A stretch of 64,000 bases of DNA from Aralia elata (taxonomy: Eukaryota > Streptophyta > Magnoliopsida > Apiales > Araliaceae), in the NCBI GenBank assembly GCA_034770075.1, contig JAVJAP010000334.1:248001-312000 (forward strand). Reading direction: 5' to 3'. This document shows positions 35,601 to 46,642 of the stretch, piece after piece (position 1 is the stretch's first letter; every line of letters begins with the position of its first letter). The notes below the pieces were generated by a model. The model was not told where the DNA came from, searched no databases, and was given only the letters and a program-made list of their open reading frames with translations. Position numbers and translations under genes: made by a program.

Positions 35601-36590
35601 GGGTTTGGGCTCAATTTATAGGAGGACTTTTACCCAAATCGGTTTGGGTATTACCTTAATTGACCGGTTAAGGACCGCTGGCAGGAGGGAGGTAACGACT
35701 GACGGCCCATCACTTCCCAGCTAGGTTCGGTCGGCATCTCGAGCCGTGTATTGCCATGGGTCACGTCGCCGGTCACCTTGAATCCACCGGTCTGATTGGT
35801 TGTCCATGACAGTCCCTAGCTTAGCCTGTCGGTCAATTCCTCCACGCCGCCCACTTGCTTCGAGCTGTCGCCGGCGTACGCCTGGCGACACCTCCTGCTC
35901 GTCTCGTTCAATCTGGCTGAGGGTTTGATTTGATTGAGAAGCTAGGGCTTTGGATTCCCTTCTTGCTTGACTGATTTCCCCAAATCGATTGCTCCGTTTA
36001 TCTATCCTAATTCGATTTCTCTGATTTGAAACCCCTCCCCCATTTGGACTTGCCGGTTAACAAAGAAATGGAACGGGTTCTATTAGGTGGAAGGGAAATT
36101 GGGCTCAACCCAATAGGGTTGGGCCGGTTGAATTAAATGGGAAAATGGCCCAATAGAGAATAAAAATGAAATTGGGCTCAGGCCTATTAAAATTTGGGTT
36201 AATTGGAATATAATAAGGTAGCCCAATTTGTTTATTAACATTATTGACATTATGCTCCAAATGTTTAAATTGAACAAATAATTCAATTAATTAATTGTTT
36301 ATAATATTTATTTCAACAAAAATTCCTCGTGCGAATTATTTAAATCCGATAATAGTAAAAATGAATTTTTCATAAATTTTCTTCCCAATTTTCTTGCAAT
36401 TAAATTCTTAGGGTTAACTCACTAATTTATTTAAACTCTCAGTGAGTCCCTTTAATGCACAGAAATTTATTGGACCACGTATTAAATAATAATACCCACA
36501 TGGATCCAATTAAAATCGTAAAATTAAATAAAACGAATTTCATATATTAAAATAAATTAAAACAATATTTAAAAATTCCTGGACATTACA
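32678..36590 (-). repeat. T2 5' LTR
   Basis: Same layout as the 3' LTR: TGTGACGCCCCC start and GACATTACA end on the plus strand, AT-rich tandem region 33890-34850, TATA-like box at 35613-35620, CpG-rich island at 35660-35900. The right flank at 36591 is a broken copia RNase H; a matching target duplication cannot be tested because the other flank is lost. Confidence 0.92.
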
Positions 36591-38641
36591 CGCTCCAGGG
36601 TGACATCTCCTCTTTCAATGATCTCTCTAATCAAATGAAACCGCCGCAACACGTGTTTGGATTTCTAATGAGACCTGGGTTCCTTAGCCTGTGCAACAGC
36701 TCTGTTGTTGTCACAGAATAAAGGTACGACTCCTCTAATGCTAGGAACCACTCCAAGTTCAGTTATGAACTTCTTCATCCAAACAGCTTCCTTTGCAGCT
36801 TCACTTGCAGCTATGTACTCTGCCTCTGTCACTGAATCAGTAACTGTTTGTTGCTTGGAACTCTTCCAACTCACCACGCCACCGTTTAAGGTAAACACAT
36901 ACCCTGAAACGGATTTGCTGTCATCTTGGTCCGTTTGAAAACTTGAGTCTGTATAGCCCTCTAGTTTCAATTCAGACCCACCGTAGACAAGAAATACATC
37001 CTCAGTTCTTCTCAAGTACTTTAGGATGTTTTTCACTGCCTTCCAGTGCTCTTCTTCTGGATTCGACTGATATCTGCTTGTTATACTAAGTGCATGAGCG
37101 ACATCTGGTCTAGTACATATCATACTGTACATGATAGATCCTATTGCAGAAGCATAAGGAATCTTACTCATACGGTCTCTCTCCTCAGGTGTCTTTGAGG
37201 CCTGTTTCTTGGAGAGATGTATTTCATGGCTCATCGGTATGAGACCTATCTTGGAATCTTCCATGCTAAACTTCTTTAGCATCGAGTCAATGTACTTTAC
37301 TTGGGTCAAGCCCAGCATCTTTTTAGATCTATCTCTATAGATCTTTATCCCCAAAATATAGGATGTCTCACCCAAGTCCTTCATGGAGAAGTGTTTAGAT
37401 AACCAAATTTTGATCGACTGTAGCATAGGAACATCATTCCCTATCAGTAATATATCATCAACATATAATACAAGGAATGAAACAGCGCTCCCACTAACCT
37501 TCTTGTACACACAAGGTTCATCCTCATTTTTGATATCAAACCTTTTGATTATCTCATCAAAACGGATGTTCCATCTTCGAGAAGCTTGCTTCAATCCATA
37601 AATGGATCGTTGTAGCTTACAGACTTGGTTTATTCCAACCATTGAAATAAAACCCTCTGGCTGTATTATATATACGTTCTCCTCAAGCTCTCCATTGAGG
37701 AAGGCCATTTTCACGTCTATTTACCAGATCTCGTAGTCATAATAAGCTGCAATTGCAAGCAAAATCCGAATGGACTTGAGAATAGCTACTGGTGAGAAGG
37801 TTTCATCATAGTCAACTCCTTATCTTTGTTTGAAACCTTTTGCAACCAGTCGGGCCTTATAGGTCTCTACCTTGTCGTCCGCTCCAGTCTTTCTCTTAAA
37901 GACCCATTTACACCCAATAGGCTTAATGCCCTCAGGTGGTGAAACCAAAGTCCATACTTGGTTTTCATACATGGAGTCCATCTCAGATTTCATGGCTTCT
38001 AGCCATTTCTCTGAGTCTTCACTACTCATAGCCTCTTCGTAAGTCAATGGATCATCATCATCATCTATGATGCGTACCTCATCATCATCCTCTATGATGA
38101 ATCCATACCTTTCAGGTATCTTCGATACTCTTCCAGATTTACGAATAGGTAATGGTACAATAGGTTCTTCTACTTGGTCAGGTACTTGACTTTGATCCGT
38201 AGTATTTTGTGGTTCTTGAACTTCTTCAAGATATATCTTACTCCCACTGACCCCTTCGAGGATAAACTCCTTTTCCAAGAAGGCAGCGTGTTTCGCTACA
38301 AACACCTTTTGATCAGTAAGATGATAGAAATAATATCCTAAACTTTCTTTAGGATATCCCATAAATCTACACTTGTCGGATCTAGTCTTCAACTTATCAT
38401 GTTCAAACCTTTTGACACAAGCTGGATAACCCCGAGTCTTAACATGCTTAAGACTAGGTTTCCTCCCTGTCCATATCTCATATGGGGTCTTTGGGACGGA
38501 TTTGGTAGGTACCTTGTTAAGTAGGTATGCAGCCGATTCTAGGGCATAACCCCAGAAGGATACTGGAAGGTCGGTAAAACTCATCATAGAACGAACCATG
38601 TCCAACAATGTTCGATTTCTCCTTTCAGATACACCATTCAA
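36591..38641 (-). pseudogene. pol: Copia A integrase C-terminus, RT and RNase H
   Basis: Starts MNGVSERRNRTLLDMVRSMM, continues through SFWGYALESAAYLLNKVP (integrase C-terminal region) and an acidic linker EDDDEVRIIDDDDDP to the RT. After TAA near 37820 and another near 37718, RT shows KMAFLNGELEENVYI, GLKQASRRWN and the catalytic LYVDDILLIG (plus-strand 37453-37464). RNase H shows GYTDSSFQTDQDD, SKQQTVTDSVTEAEYIAASE and ALFCDNN-like VPLFCDNNRAVA. The tail is lost at the T2 LTR. Both YVDD aspartates and the RNase H Tyr are intact, unlike every type-B copy. Confidence 0.9.
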
Positions 38642-40411
38642 CTGTGGCGTCCCTGGTGGAGTCTATTGTGAGATTATACCATTTTCTTTGAGACAATTGA
38701 GAAACTCATTGGTCAACTATTCCCCTCCTCGATCCGATCGAAGAATCTTAATACTCTTACCAGTTTGCTTCTCTACTTCACTTCTGAATTCTTTGAACTT
38801 TTCAAATGATTCAGATTTGTATTTCATTAAATACACATATCCAAATCTAGAATGATCATCAGTGAAAGTAATAAAATAAGAATGCCCTCCTTGTGCATTC
38901 GTTGTCATAAGTCCACATACGTCTGTGTGTACCAATGCTAACAACTCTGTAACTCTTTCTCCTTTTCTAGTAAAAGGAGATTTAGGCATTTTACCCTTGA
39001 GACAAGATTCACAAGTTGGATATGATTCGTAATCAGATAGCTCTAAAAGCCCATCTTTATGCAACTTGGATAATCTTGTTTCATTGATATGACTGAGTCT
39101 ACAGTGCCACATAAAGGTATAATTAACATCATCTCTTTTTCTTTTCTTAGTTTGTTCAATTTGAAGTATATTTTCATGCAAGTCAAGTATGTAAAGTCTA
39201 TTTAGTAGGTTCCCAACACCATATAAAACATTTTTATTATAAATAGAACAACTGTTGTTCTTTATTATAATATCAAAACCATCCATATCCAATACAGAAA
39301 TTGAAATAATGTTTCTAATGAGTGTCGGAACATAATAACAATTATTTAAACTAATGAACTTGCCCGAAGGCAGTGCTAAACAATAAGTCCCTACAGCTAA
39401 TGCAGCAACCTTTGCTCCATTTCCCACTCGTAGGACGACTTCATCCTTGTTCAGCTTTCTACTTCTGCTTAGTCCCTGCATATTATTACATATGTGAAAA
39501 CTACAGCCGGTATCCAATACCCAAGTAGAATTTTGACTTTCAAAAAAATTAATTTCAATCATGAACAAACCTAGATCGGAAGTTGAAGCTTCTCCAAGCT
39601 TCTTTTGGTCCGCAAGATACTCCTTGCAGTTCCTCTTCCAGTGTCCTGGCTTATTGCAATGGTAGCAAATTCCTTTGCTATTTGGATCAGGTTTCTTTTT
39701 ATCCTTTCTCTTCGCCTTGCCCTTAGCCTTCTTGTTTTTCTTCTTTTCAAAAGATACCTTGGGCCTCTTCCTTTTCTTGGAAGAATCATCCACTAGTAAG
39801 ACTTGGTTCTTGTTGGATGAGAAGTGACCTTCAGCAGTTTTCAGCATGTTAAGTAACTCAGGCAAGCTGACGTCCAACTTATTCATGTGAAAATTCACAA
39901 CAAATTGTGAGAAGGTGTCCGAGAGTGACTGCAAGATCAAATCTTGACTTAACTCCCCATCCATCACGAACCCAAGCTGTCCAAGTTATTCAATCAGATT
40001 GATCATCTTAGGGACATGAGTCTCAACAGTAGTGCCCTCGGTCATACGAGATTGGAAGAGCTCCTTAGATATCTGATATCTAGCAGTCCTACTTTGCTCA
40101 CCATACAACTCTTTGAGGTGCAGCAATATAGTAGGAGCATCCATAGTTTCATGCTGACGCTGAAGCTCGTTACTCATGGATGCGAGCATGATGTATTGAG
40201 CCAAGAATGCATCATCTTGCCACTTTTTGAAAGTAGTAATCTCTTCCTCAGAGGCTGTTTCTGCAACATTTGCAGGGACTGGCGAATTTATGATATAAGA
40301 GATCTTTGCAGCAGTGAGAACAATTCTCAGATCCCTTAACCAGTCCATGTAATTCGGTCCGGTCAGTTTGTTAGCATCAAGTATGCTACGCAGTGATAAT
40401 GAGTTTGACAT
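38642..40411 (-). pseudogene. gag-pol: Copia A gag, protease and integrase core
   Basis: Gag starts MSNSLSLRSILDANKLTG at 40411. A TAA at 39986-39988 replaces Gln of LIEQLG. Then come a Lys-rich stretch, the zinc knuckle CYHCNKPGHWKRNC, the protease box WVLDTGCSFHICN and integrase with HHCC (HCRLSH ... CESC) and catalytic HTDVCG, FTDDHSRFGY and RSDRGGE. TAG at 38717-38719 follows RGGE (a Tyr codon elsewhere), and a further TAG lies near 38665 (Trp expected). Two copies of GATGAT (plus-strand ATCATC at 39128-39133 and 38855-38860), exactly 273 bp apart, flank the segment that type B has lost. Confidence 0.9.
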
Positions 40412-41319
40412 TTTTAAATTCTGCATGTGAAATAGACAACATTTTAGCATACATTCATTTAATTAATTACCAAAATAAATTAGGTCTTTATTTTAAATTG
40501 GTATCTCCCACTATTTTTATCAAACTATATTACCCTCAATATATAGTTCGACAAATCTAATTAAAGATTTGCTAGTGAGATTAAGGATCCCATTTCAAAT
40601 GTATATAGCCTTGTGTATGCACAACAAACTATATATAAATAAATAGGTAGACAACTATTGTCAATTACATCACTATGTAACTCCTTATCTTTTGCCTCTT
40701 AGATTATAATGGTCAAGTGTGTACACATCCGAACTAAAATAATCTAAGTTAAGTCCATCCTAGCACTTCCACTGTCCTTGTGGTGACACAACAAAACAAC
40801 ATCGTTCAGTTTATTTATAAGCATCAAATATGATAAAACAACATCTTAAATGTTTAATACTCGCCTTGTGTGTGCACAACAAACTCATGAGTATTAAATA
40901 GACTGAACGATGTTGTTTTGTTGTGTCACCACAAGGACAATGTTTTTCTTTCGAATATATGGAAGTGCTAGGATGGACTTAACTTAGATTATTTTAGTTC
41001 GGATGTGCACACACTTAACCATTATAATCTAAGAGGCAAAAGACAAGGAGTTACATAGTGATGTAATTGACAATAGTTGTCTACCTATTTATTTATATAT
41101 AGTTTGTTGTGCACACACGAGACTATATACATTTTAAATGGGATCCTTAATCTCACTAGCAAATCTTTAATTAGATTTGCCGAACTATATATTGAGGGTA
41201 ATATAATTTGGTGAAAATAGTGGGAGATACCAATTTAAAATAAAGACCTAATTTATTTTGGTAATTAATTAAATGAATATATGCTAAAATGTTGTCTATT
41301 TCACATGCAGAATTTAAAA
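40412..41319. repeat. Back-to-back copia leaders forming a large inverted repeat centre
   Basis: The minus-strand leader of copy A (to about 40901) and the plus-strand leader of the next copia copy (from 40902) meet head to head. Bases ending ATCGTTCAGT at 40810 are the inverse of ACTGAACGAT at 40902, leaving a ~91-bp single-copy loop that belongs to the left leader. The arms extend outward with high similarity through gag and protease, roughly to 39120 on the left and 42600 on the right. Each leader carries repeated TTGTG-N4-CACAA hairpins. Neither copy has a 5' LTR. Confidence 0.85.
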
Positions 41320-42609
41320 ATGTCAAACTCACTATCACTGCGTAGCATACTTGATGCTAACAAACTGACCGGACCGAATTACACGGACTGGTTAAGGAAT
41401 CTGAGAATTGTTCTCACTGCTGAAAAGATTTCTTATGTCCTAAATTCGCCAGTCCCTGCAAATGTTGCAGAAACAGCCTCTGAGGAAGAGATTACTACTT
41501 TCAAAAAGTGGCAAGATGATGCAATCTTGGCTCAATGCATCATGCTCGCATCCATGAGTAACGAGCTTCAGCGTCAGCATGAAACTATGGATGCTCCTAC
41601 TATATTGCTGCACCTCAAAGAGTTGTATGGTGAGCAAAGTAGGACTGCTAGATATCAGATATCTAAGGAGCTCTTCCGATCTCGTATGACCGAGGGCACT
41701 GCTGTTGAGACTCATGTCTTTAAGATGATCAATCTGATTGAACAACTTGGACAGATTGGGTTCGTGATGAATGGGGAGTTAAGTCAAGATTTGATCTTGC
41801 AGTCACTCCTGGACACCTTCTCACAATTTATTGTGAATTTTCACATGAATAAGTTGGACGTCAGCTTGCCTGAGTTACTTAACATGCTGAAAACTGCTGA
41901 AGGTCACTTCTCATCCAACAAGAACCAAGTCTTACTAGTGGATGATTCTTCCAAGAAAAGGAAGAAGCCCAAGGCATCTTCTGAAAAGAAGAAAAACAAG
42001 AAGGCTAAGGTCAAGGCGAAGAGAAAGGATAAAAAGAAACCTGATCCAGATAGCAAAGGAATTTGCTACCATTGTAATAAGCCGGGACACTGGAAGAGGA
42101 ACTGCAAGGAGTATCTTGCGGACCAAAAGAAGCTTGGAGAAGCTTCAACTTCCGATCTAGGTTTGTTCATGATTGAAATTAATTTTTCTGAAAGTCAAAA
42201 TTCTACTTGGGTATTGGATACCGGTTGTAGTTCTCACATATGTAATAATATGCAGGGACTAAGCAGAAGTAGAAAGCTGAACAAGGATGAAGTCATCCTA
42301 CGAGTGGGAAATGGAGCAAAGGTTGCTGCATTAGCTGTAGGGACTTATTGTTTAGCACTGCCTTCGGGCAAGTTCATTAGTTTAAATAATTGTTATTATG
42401 TTCCGACACTCATTAGAAACATTATTTCAATTTCTATATTGGATATGGACGGTTTTGATATTATAATAAATAACAACAGTTGTTCTATTTATAATAAAAA
42501 TGTTTTATATGGTGTTGGGAACCTACTGCATGGACTTTACATACTTGACTTGCATGAAAATATACTGCAAATTGAACAAACTAGTAAAACAAAAGGAAAT
42601 GATCATTGA
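41320..42609 (+). CDS. gag: Copia gag-protease, open reading frame (C3)
   Basis: The longest uninterrupted copia frame in the window. The conserved start is MSNSLSLRSILDANKLTG at 41320; an upstream in-frame ATG at 41281 adds 13 residues and is shared with copy A. Gag spans about residues 1-230 (NYTDWLRNLRIVL, FKKWQDDAILAQCIMLASM, ISKELFRSRMTEG), followed by a Lys-rich linker, zinc knuckle CYHCNKPGHWKRNC and protease WVLDTGCSSHICNNMQG with the Asp-Thr-Gly core. It ends at a stop just past the protease/pre-integrase region because the sequence switches to type-B DNA. Gag and protease could be expressed, but the element has no working pol. Known role: particle assembly and maturation. Confidence 0.8.
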   Translation: MSNSLSLRSILDANKLTGPNYTDWLRNLRIVLTAEKISYVLNSPVPANVAETASEEEITTFKKWQDDAILAQCIMLASMSNELQRQHETMDAPTILLHLKELYGEQSRTARYQISKELFRSRMTEGTAVETHVFKMINLIEQLGQIGFVMNGELSQDLILQSLLDTFSQFIVNFHMNKLDVSLPELLNMLKTAEGHFSSNKNQVLLVDDSSKKRKKPKASSEKKKNKKAKVKAKRKDKKKPDPDSKGICYHCNKPGHWKRNCKEYLADQKKLGEASTSDLGLFMIEINFSESQNSTWVLDTGCSSHICNNMQGLSRSRKLNKDEVILRVGNGAKVAALAVGTYCLALPSGKFISLNNCYYVPTLIRNIISISILDMDGFDIIINNNSCSIYNKNVLYGVGNLLHGLYILDLHENILQIEQTSKTKGNDH

Positions 42610-44808
42610 AAGAGTTGAATATATGTATTTGATGAAATACAAGTCTGAATCATTTGAAAGGTTCAAAGAATTCAGAAGTGAAACAAATTGACAAAGTAGT
42701 AAGATTCTTTGATCATTTCGAGGAAGGCATACTTGTGCAATAAGTTTCTAAATCATCTCAAAATGGTATTTTTCTCATAATAGACGTTTTATGATACGCA
42801 ATAATTGATTGGTGTATCTAAAAAGAAAAATTGTACCATGTAGAACATGGTGCGGTCCATAATGATTTTTACCGACATTCCAGTATCCTTTTGGGGTTAT
42901 GCCCTAGAAACGATTGCATATCTACAAAATAAGGTAACCTCAAAATTCGGCCCCAAGACTCTATAAAAGTTATGGATAGGGAGGATTCCTAGTCTTAAGT
43001 ATGTTAAGATAAGGGGTTGTCCAACTTATGTGAAAAGGTTTCAGAAGATAAGTTTGGGACAAAATTTGACAAGTGCAGAGTTGTAGGATATCCTTAAGAA
43101 AGTTTAGGGCATTATTACTATAATCCTATACGCTGCCTTCTTGGATAAAGATGTTTATCATTGAAGGAGCTAGTGGGAGGGTAATAGATCTTGAAGGAGT
43201 TCAAGAACCACAAAGTACTACAAGTCAAATTGAGGAACTTGTAGATAGACTTATTGTACCACAACCGAATCGTAAATCTGGAAGAGTACCGAAGATATCT
43301 AGGAGGTATGAATTCATCATAGAGGATGATGATGAGGTACGCATCATAGAGAATGATGATCCAGTTATATACGACGAGGCTATGAGTAGAAGACACTCAG
43401 AAAAATGGCGGATGGCCATGAAATTCGAAATGGACTCCATGTATGAGAACCAAGTATAGACTCTGGTTACTCCACCGAAAGGCATAGTGTCTAGAGGGTG
43501 TAAATGGGTTTATAAAGAGAAAGACTAGGGCAAATGGCAAGGTGGAGACCTATAAGATCATACCTGTTTAAAAGGTTTCAAATAAAGTCAAGGAGTTGAC
43601 TGTAATAAAACCTTATTACCGAGTAATGCTCAAGTCCATTTGGATTTTGCTTGTGATTGCAACTTATTACGAAATATGGCAAAATAGATGTGGAGACGTC
43701 CTTCCTCAATGAAGACTTGAGGAGAATGTATGTATGATACAGCCAGAGGAATTTGTTTCAAAGGTTAAAGCAAATCATGTTTTAAGCTACAATGATCCAT
43801 TTATGGATTGAAGCAAGCTTCTCAAAGATGGAACGTTCATTTTGATGAGACAATCAAAAGAGTTTGATTTTATCAAAAACGAGAATGAACCTAGTGTGTA
43901 CAAAAGGGTCAGTGGGAGCACTGTGACATTCTTAGTATTATATGTTGATATATTACTGATAAGGAATGACACATCAATGCTACAATCAGTAAAGATAAAA
44001 TTGTCTAAACATTCCTCCATGAATAACTTGGGAGGAGCATCCTATAAATTGGGGATATAAATCTATATAGATAGATTTAAAAGGATGTTCGGCTTGACCC
44101 AATGAACGTATATTCATTCGATGCAAAAAGCATTTAGCATGATAAACTCCAAGAGAGGTCTCATGATGATGAGCCATGGAGTGAATCTCTATAAAATTGT
44201 CTCCAATTTAAAGAGAGATCGCATGAGTTACTATCATGTATGCAATGAATATACAAAGCCTGATGTTGATCAGTCATATTCTGGAGAAGATCACTATAAG
44301 ACAGTGATAAACATCTTAAGTACTTAACCGGTATTGAAGATGTGATCATAATTCATGGTAGATCTGAATTAAAACTAGAGGGCTAAACAGACTCAAGTTT
44401 TTTAGACTGACCAAGACGATAACAAATCCACTTTAGGATAAATTGTTACCTTGAATGGTGGTGCAGTGAATTGGAAAGGTTCCAAAATAGCAAAGAGTTA
44501 CTGATTTAGTGACAAAAACAAAGTATATAGCTGTAAGTGAAGCTGCAAGTTGATTGTTTGGATGAAAAGTTCATCACAGAACTAAGAATAGTTCCTAAGT
44601 CTCATCTTGGATTCAAACATGTGTTGCGACACTTTCATTTGATTAGAGGAATCATTGAAAGAAGAAAAGTCACTATAGAGATAGTAGACTCTCAAGAACA
44701 ACATTGCATATCCATTTACTGAAGCTTTATCCAAACGGCAGGATGATCTCACTTAGAGAAGAAGGGTATTAGATACCATGACGATTGGCTTTAGTGCAAG
44801 TGGGAGAT
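42600..44808 (+). pseudogene. pol: C3 rear half: type-B copia integrase, RT and RNase H, decayed
   Basis: Starts at the integrase deletion scar (about 42600), then KYKSESFERFKEFRSE, the integrase C-terminal remnant (42890-43140), the SGRVPKI-EDDDEVRII linker at 43265-43360, and RT with SVYKRVSGSTVTFLVLYVD-ILLI (YVD instead of YVDD, 43941-43952). RNase H has GG-TAA-ACAGACTCAAG near 44384, a stop in place of Tyr. The end is the PPT AGTGCAAGTGGGAGAT. Frame breaks occur throughout. Confidence 0.85.
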
Positions 44809-46609
44809 TGAAAGTAGTATGCACATAAGCCAATCATATTTGATATGATGCAGCATATACTTTGTAATCTTATTCGGTTATTAAAGGCATTTTATATTAT
44901 CTACATAGTGCTGTTATATTAAATGTGATAAACCAATAGTTTTGAGCAATGCTTTTAGAATCATGATGGTGATCATGCTAATGAGATCTAAATTCTAGAT
45001 AGCTCACAAACTAAAATCGTTCCTAATCGTTGGATTACTAAAAAGAGGATTAGTGAATCCGGATAGATTAGTACATACGTTGTTTGCTCTTAAGAAGAGG
45101 ATGATTGATCTCATAATAATTTGTGTGGAGACACTAAAGCAAGTATGTAGGTGCTTATTGGAGAATAAGTTCACTGAACGTGTCTCGCTAAGGAATACCT
45201 AATAGAGTTTTACTCGCCTGTCAATAAGAATTCCTCTAGTGATAGTAGTACAAGTGATCCTTGGACTTGAGAACATCATAGTATCTTGTGTATGATGAGT
45301 TATACTTTGACATGTCCCTTAAGACCTTTAGGGTATAACAAAGGGTATGATTGGGTATAATAAGTTATACATGGAGATAGGTGAATGATCAACAAAGAAT
45401 CTACCACGTCTAGTAAAAGATGTGAATGTCCTATGTGATTCGATAAATGACAGCTCAGTAGTCCTTGGCCAAGGCAGAATGAAATTAGAAAAGAGTTTTT
45501 AATTTGCATTATTTAGATTTATGCATTTGGGGAATCGAAATACATATAATTAAATAAAATAAGACTTGATAGTAAATCCATGTCTTATATTTAATTGGGA
45601 CATTTTATGGTAGAAGGATTGAATTGTACGGTAACTATTCACTGAAAGGTTCTTTTGTGATTAATGTTGAAATCTATATTATCTGGAAAGTCGTTAATCA
45701 CTAAGGGGACTTACCCTTATTGTAGAATAAATATTATTTATTTAAATAAATTAAATAGTTTAATTTATTTATTTAAATAAAATTAGAATTGTTATAATTG
45801 ATTTATTCACAACCGGTTTAATATGGAGAACCTAAAGGGTCACACCACAAAAGGAAAATATTTATTTAAGAAGTAAATGACATAATTGTAATAATAAGTT
45901 AAGTGTATTTAATTTAATCTATGGAGATAGAATAAATTAAATAACTTAATATTTATTATTTAATATTTTGGAAATATTAAATATAAATTAATAAGAGGAG
46001 TCTTATTATTATTATTATTACTATTACTATTATTTAATTCCTAATAGGGATTGGGAATTAATTAATAGAAGTACGCTCCCATGAATTCCTAATTGGATTA
46101 GGAGCATAATTAATTAAAGGAGTTTAATTATAGTAAAAACCCTAATCCTAAATAGTTTAGGGAAGGGTTATTCCTACATCTATAAATAAGAGGAGTCTTA
46201 TCATAGATTAGGGTTACACACTCTTGCATTAGATTGTGCAGAGTACTTGCAATTTCTATAGAGATAGAAACTAGGGTTTTGCCTATACCCAACTTCTTGA
46301 ATACCTATTCGTCCTTGGTGGATCACCTCTAGAGGCCAAACACTTGGGTGGCTAACGTTGATCAAAGGAAGGAATCTCATCGGTGGAATTCGAGGAGAAC
46401 ACGAAGGACTAGGAGTTGAACTTGTACCCGAGGAAGCTTTGATCTACGAGGGTATAGTTCTTATTCTCTTTCTCTTTCGTTTAATTGATAATTGAACACA
46501 AGGATAGATCATGGTGATGGTTTGTATGAAAATTTTAAAATCCGTTTTATCACGCTTCCGCCCTATATGTGTAATTTGATTGCATGCTTGCGTTATATAC
46601 AAACCTTAT
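44809..46609 (+). repeat. Type-B LTR shared by two tandem copia copies
   Basis: Starts TGAAAGTAGTATGC after a PPT, ends near ATACAAACCTT, lacking the final ACA of the reference LTR. By position it is both the 3' LTR of C3 and the 5' LTR of B2. It contains TATAAATA at 46181-46188, with a trinucleotide run (46010-46033) and an AT-rich inverted repeat (45733-45780) upstream. The 61-codon LTR ORF is interrupted or altered here. Confidence 0.85.
46181..46188 (+). promoter_or_regulatory. Type-B LTR TATA box
   Basis: CTATAAATAAGAGGAG within the LTR. The same element recurs in the other type-B LTRs (near 7320, 53365, 57852, 61168 and 61970), the best conserved promoter-like sequence in the family. 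Confidence 0.5.
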
Positions 46610-46642
46610 TACACAAATAGGGCGGAAGCGTGATAAAACGGA
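46541..46642. repeat. Perfect 24-bp inverted repeat at the LTR/leader junction
   Basis: Bases 46541-46564 are the exact reverse complement of 46619-46642, with a 54-bp spacer. The right arm is a leftover of an inverted type-B LTR end (compare 6905-6935) lying where the PBS and leader start should be. The left arm is part of the LTR itself. Confidence 0.85.

Larger units (their letters stand above)
22843..36590 (-). mobile_element. T2: young Tekay/Del-like chromovirus with partial tandem extension
   Basis: Minus-strand Ty3/gypsy element: 5' LTR 32678-36590 (3913 bp), PBS and leader, gag-pol 32059-27539, PPT, 3' LTR 23575-27491 (3917 bp). Beyond the 3' LTR comes another copy of the PBS, leader and gag start (23574-22843), so the middle LTR lies in a tandem LTR-internal-LTR-internal arrangement cut off on the left. 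The LTRs differ only by scattered substitutions and small indels, indicating a recent insertion. The coding frame has no frameshift that I can see, only three stop codons. Confidence 0.92.
36591..40901 (-). mobile_element. Copia element type A, minus strand, no LTRs left
   Basis: Internal region of a Ty1/copia element from leader (40901) to the end of RNase H (36591), cut at its 3' end by the T2 LTR. The domains are gag, protease, integrase, RT and RNase H in copia order with all catalytic boxes present, but the frame has several stops. Its 5' leader runs into an inverted copy of itself starting at 40902. It is the best-preserved relative of the defective type-B copies and is the reference for their lesions. 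Confidence 0.9.
40902..46609 (+). mobile_element. C3: chimeric copia element, type A front and type B rear
   Basis: Plus-strand copia copy: leader and gag-protease nearly identical to copy A, then from about 42600 type-B pol with its deletion and stops, PPT, and a type-B LTR at 44809-46609. The 5' LTR is absent. The switch falls at the type-B integrase deletion point, suggesting recombination or template switching between A and B RNAs, or later gene conversion. Confidence 0.82.
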
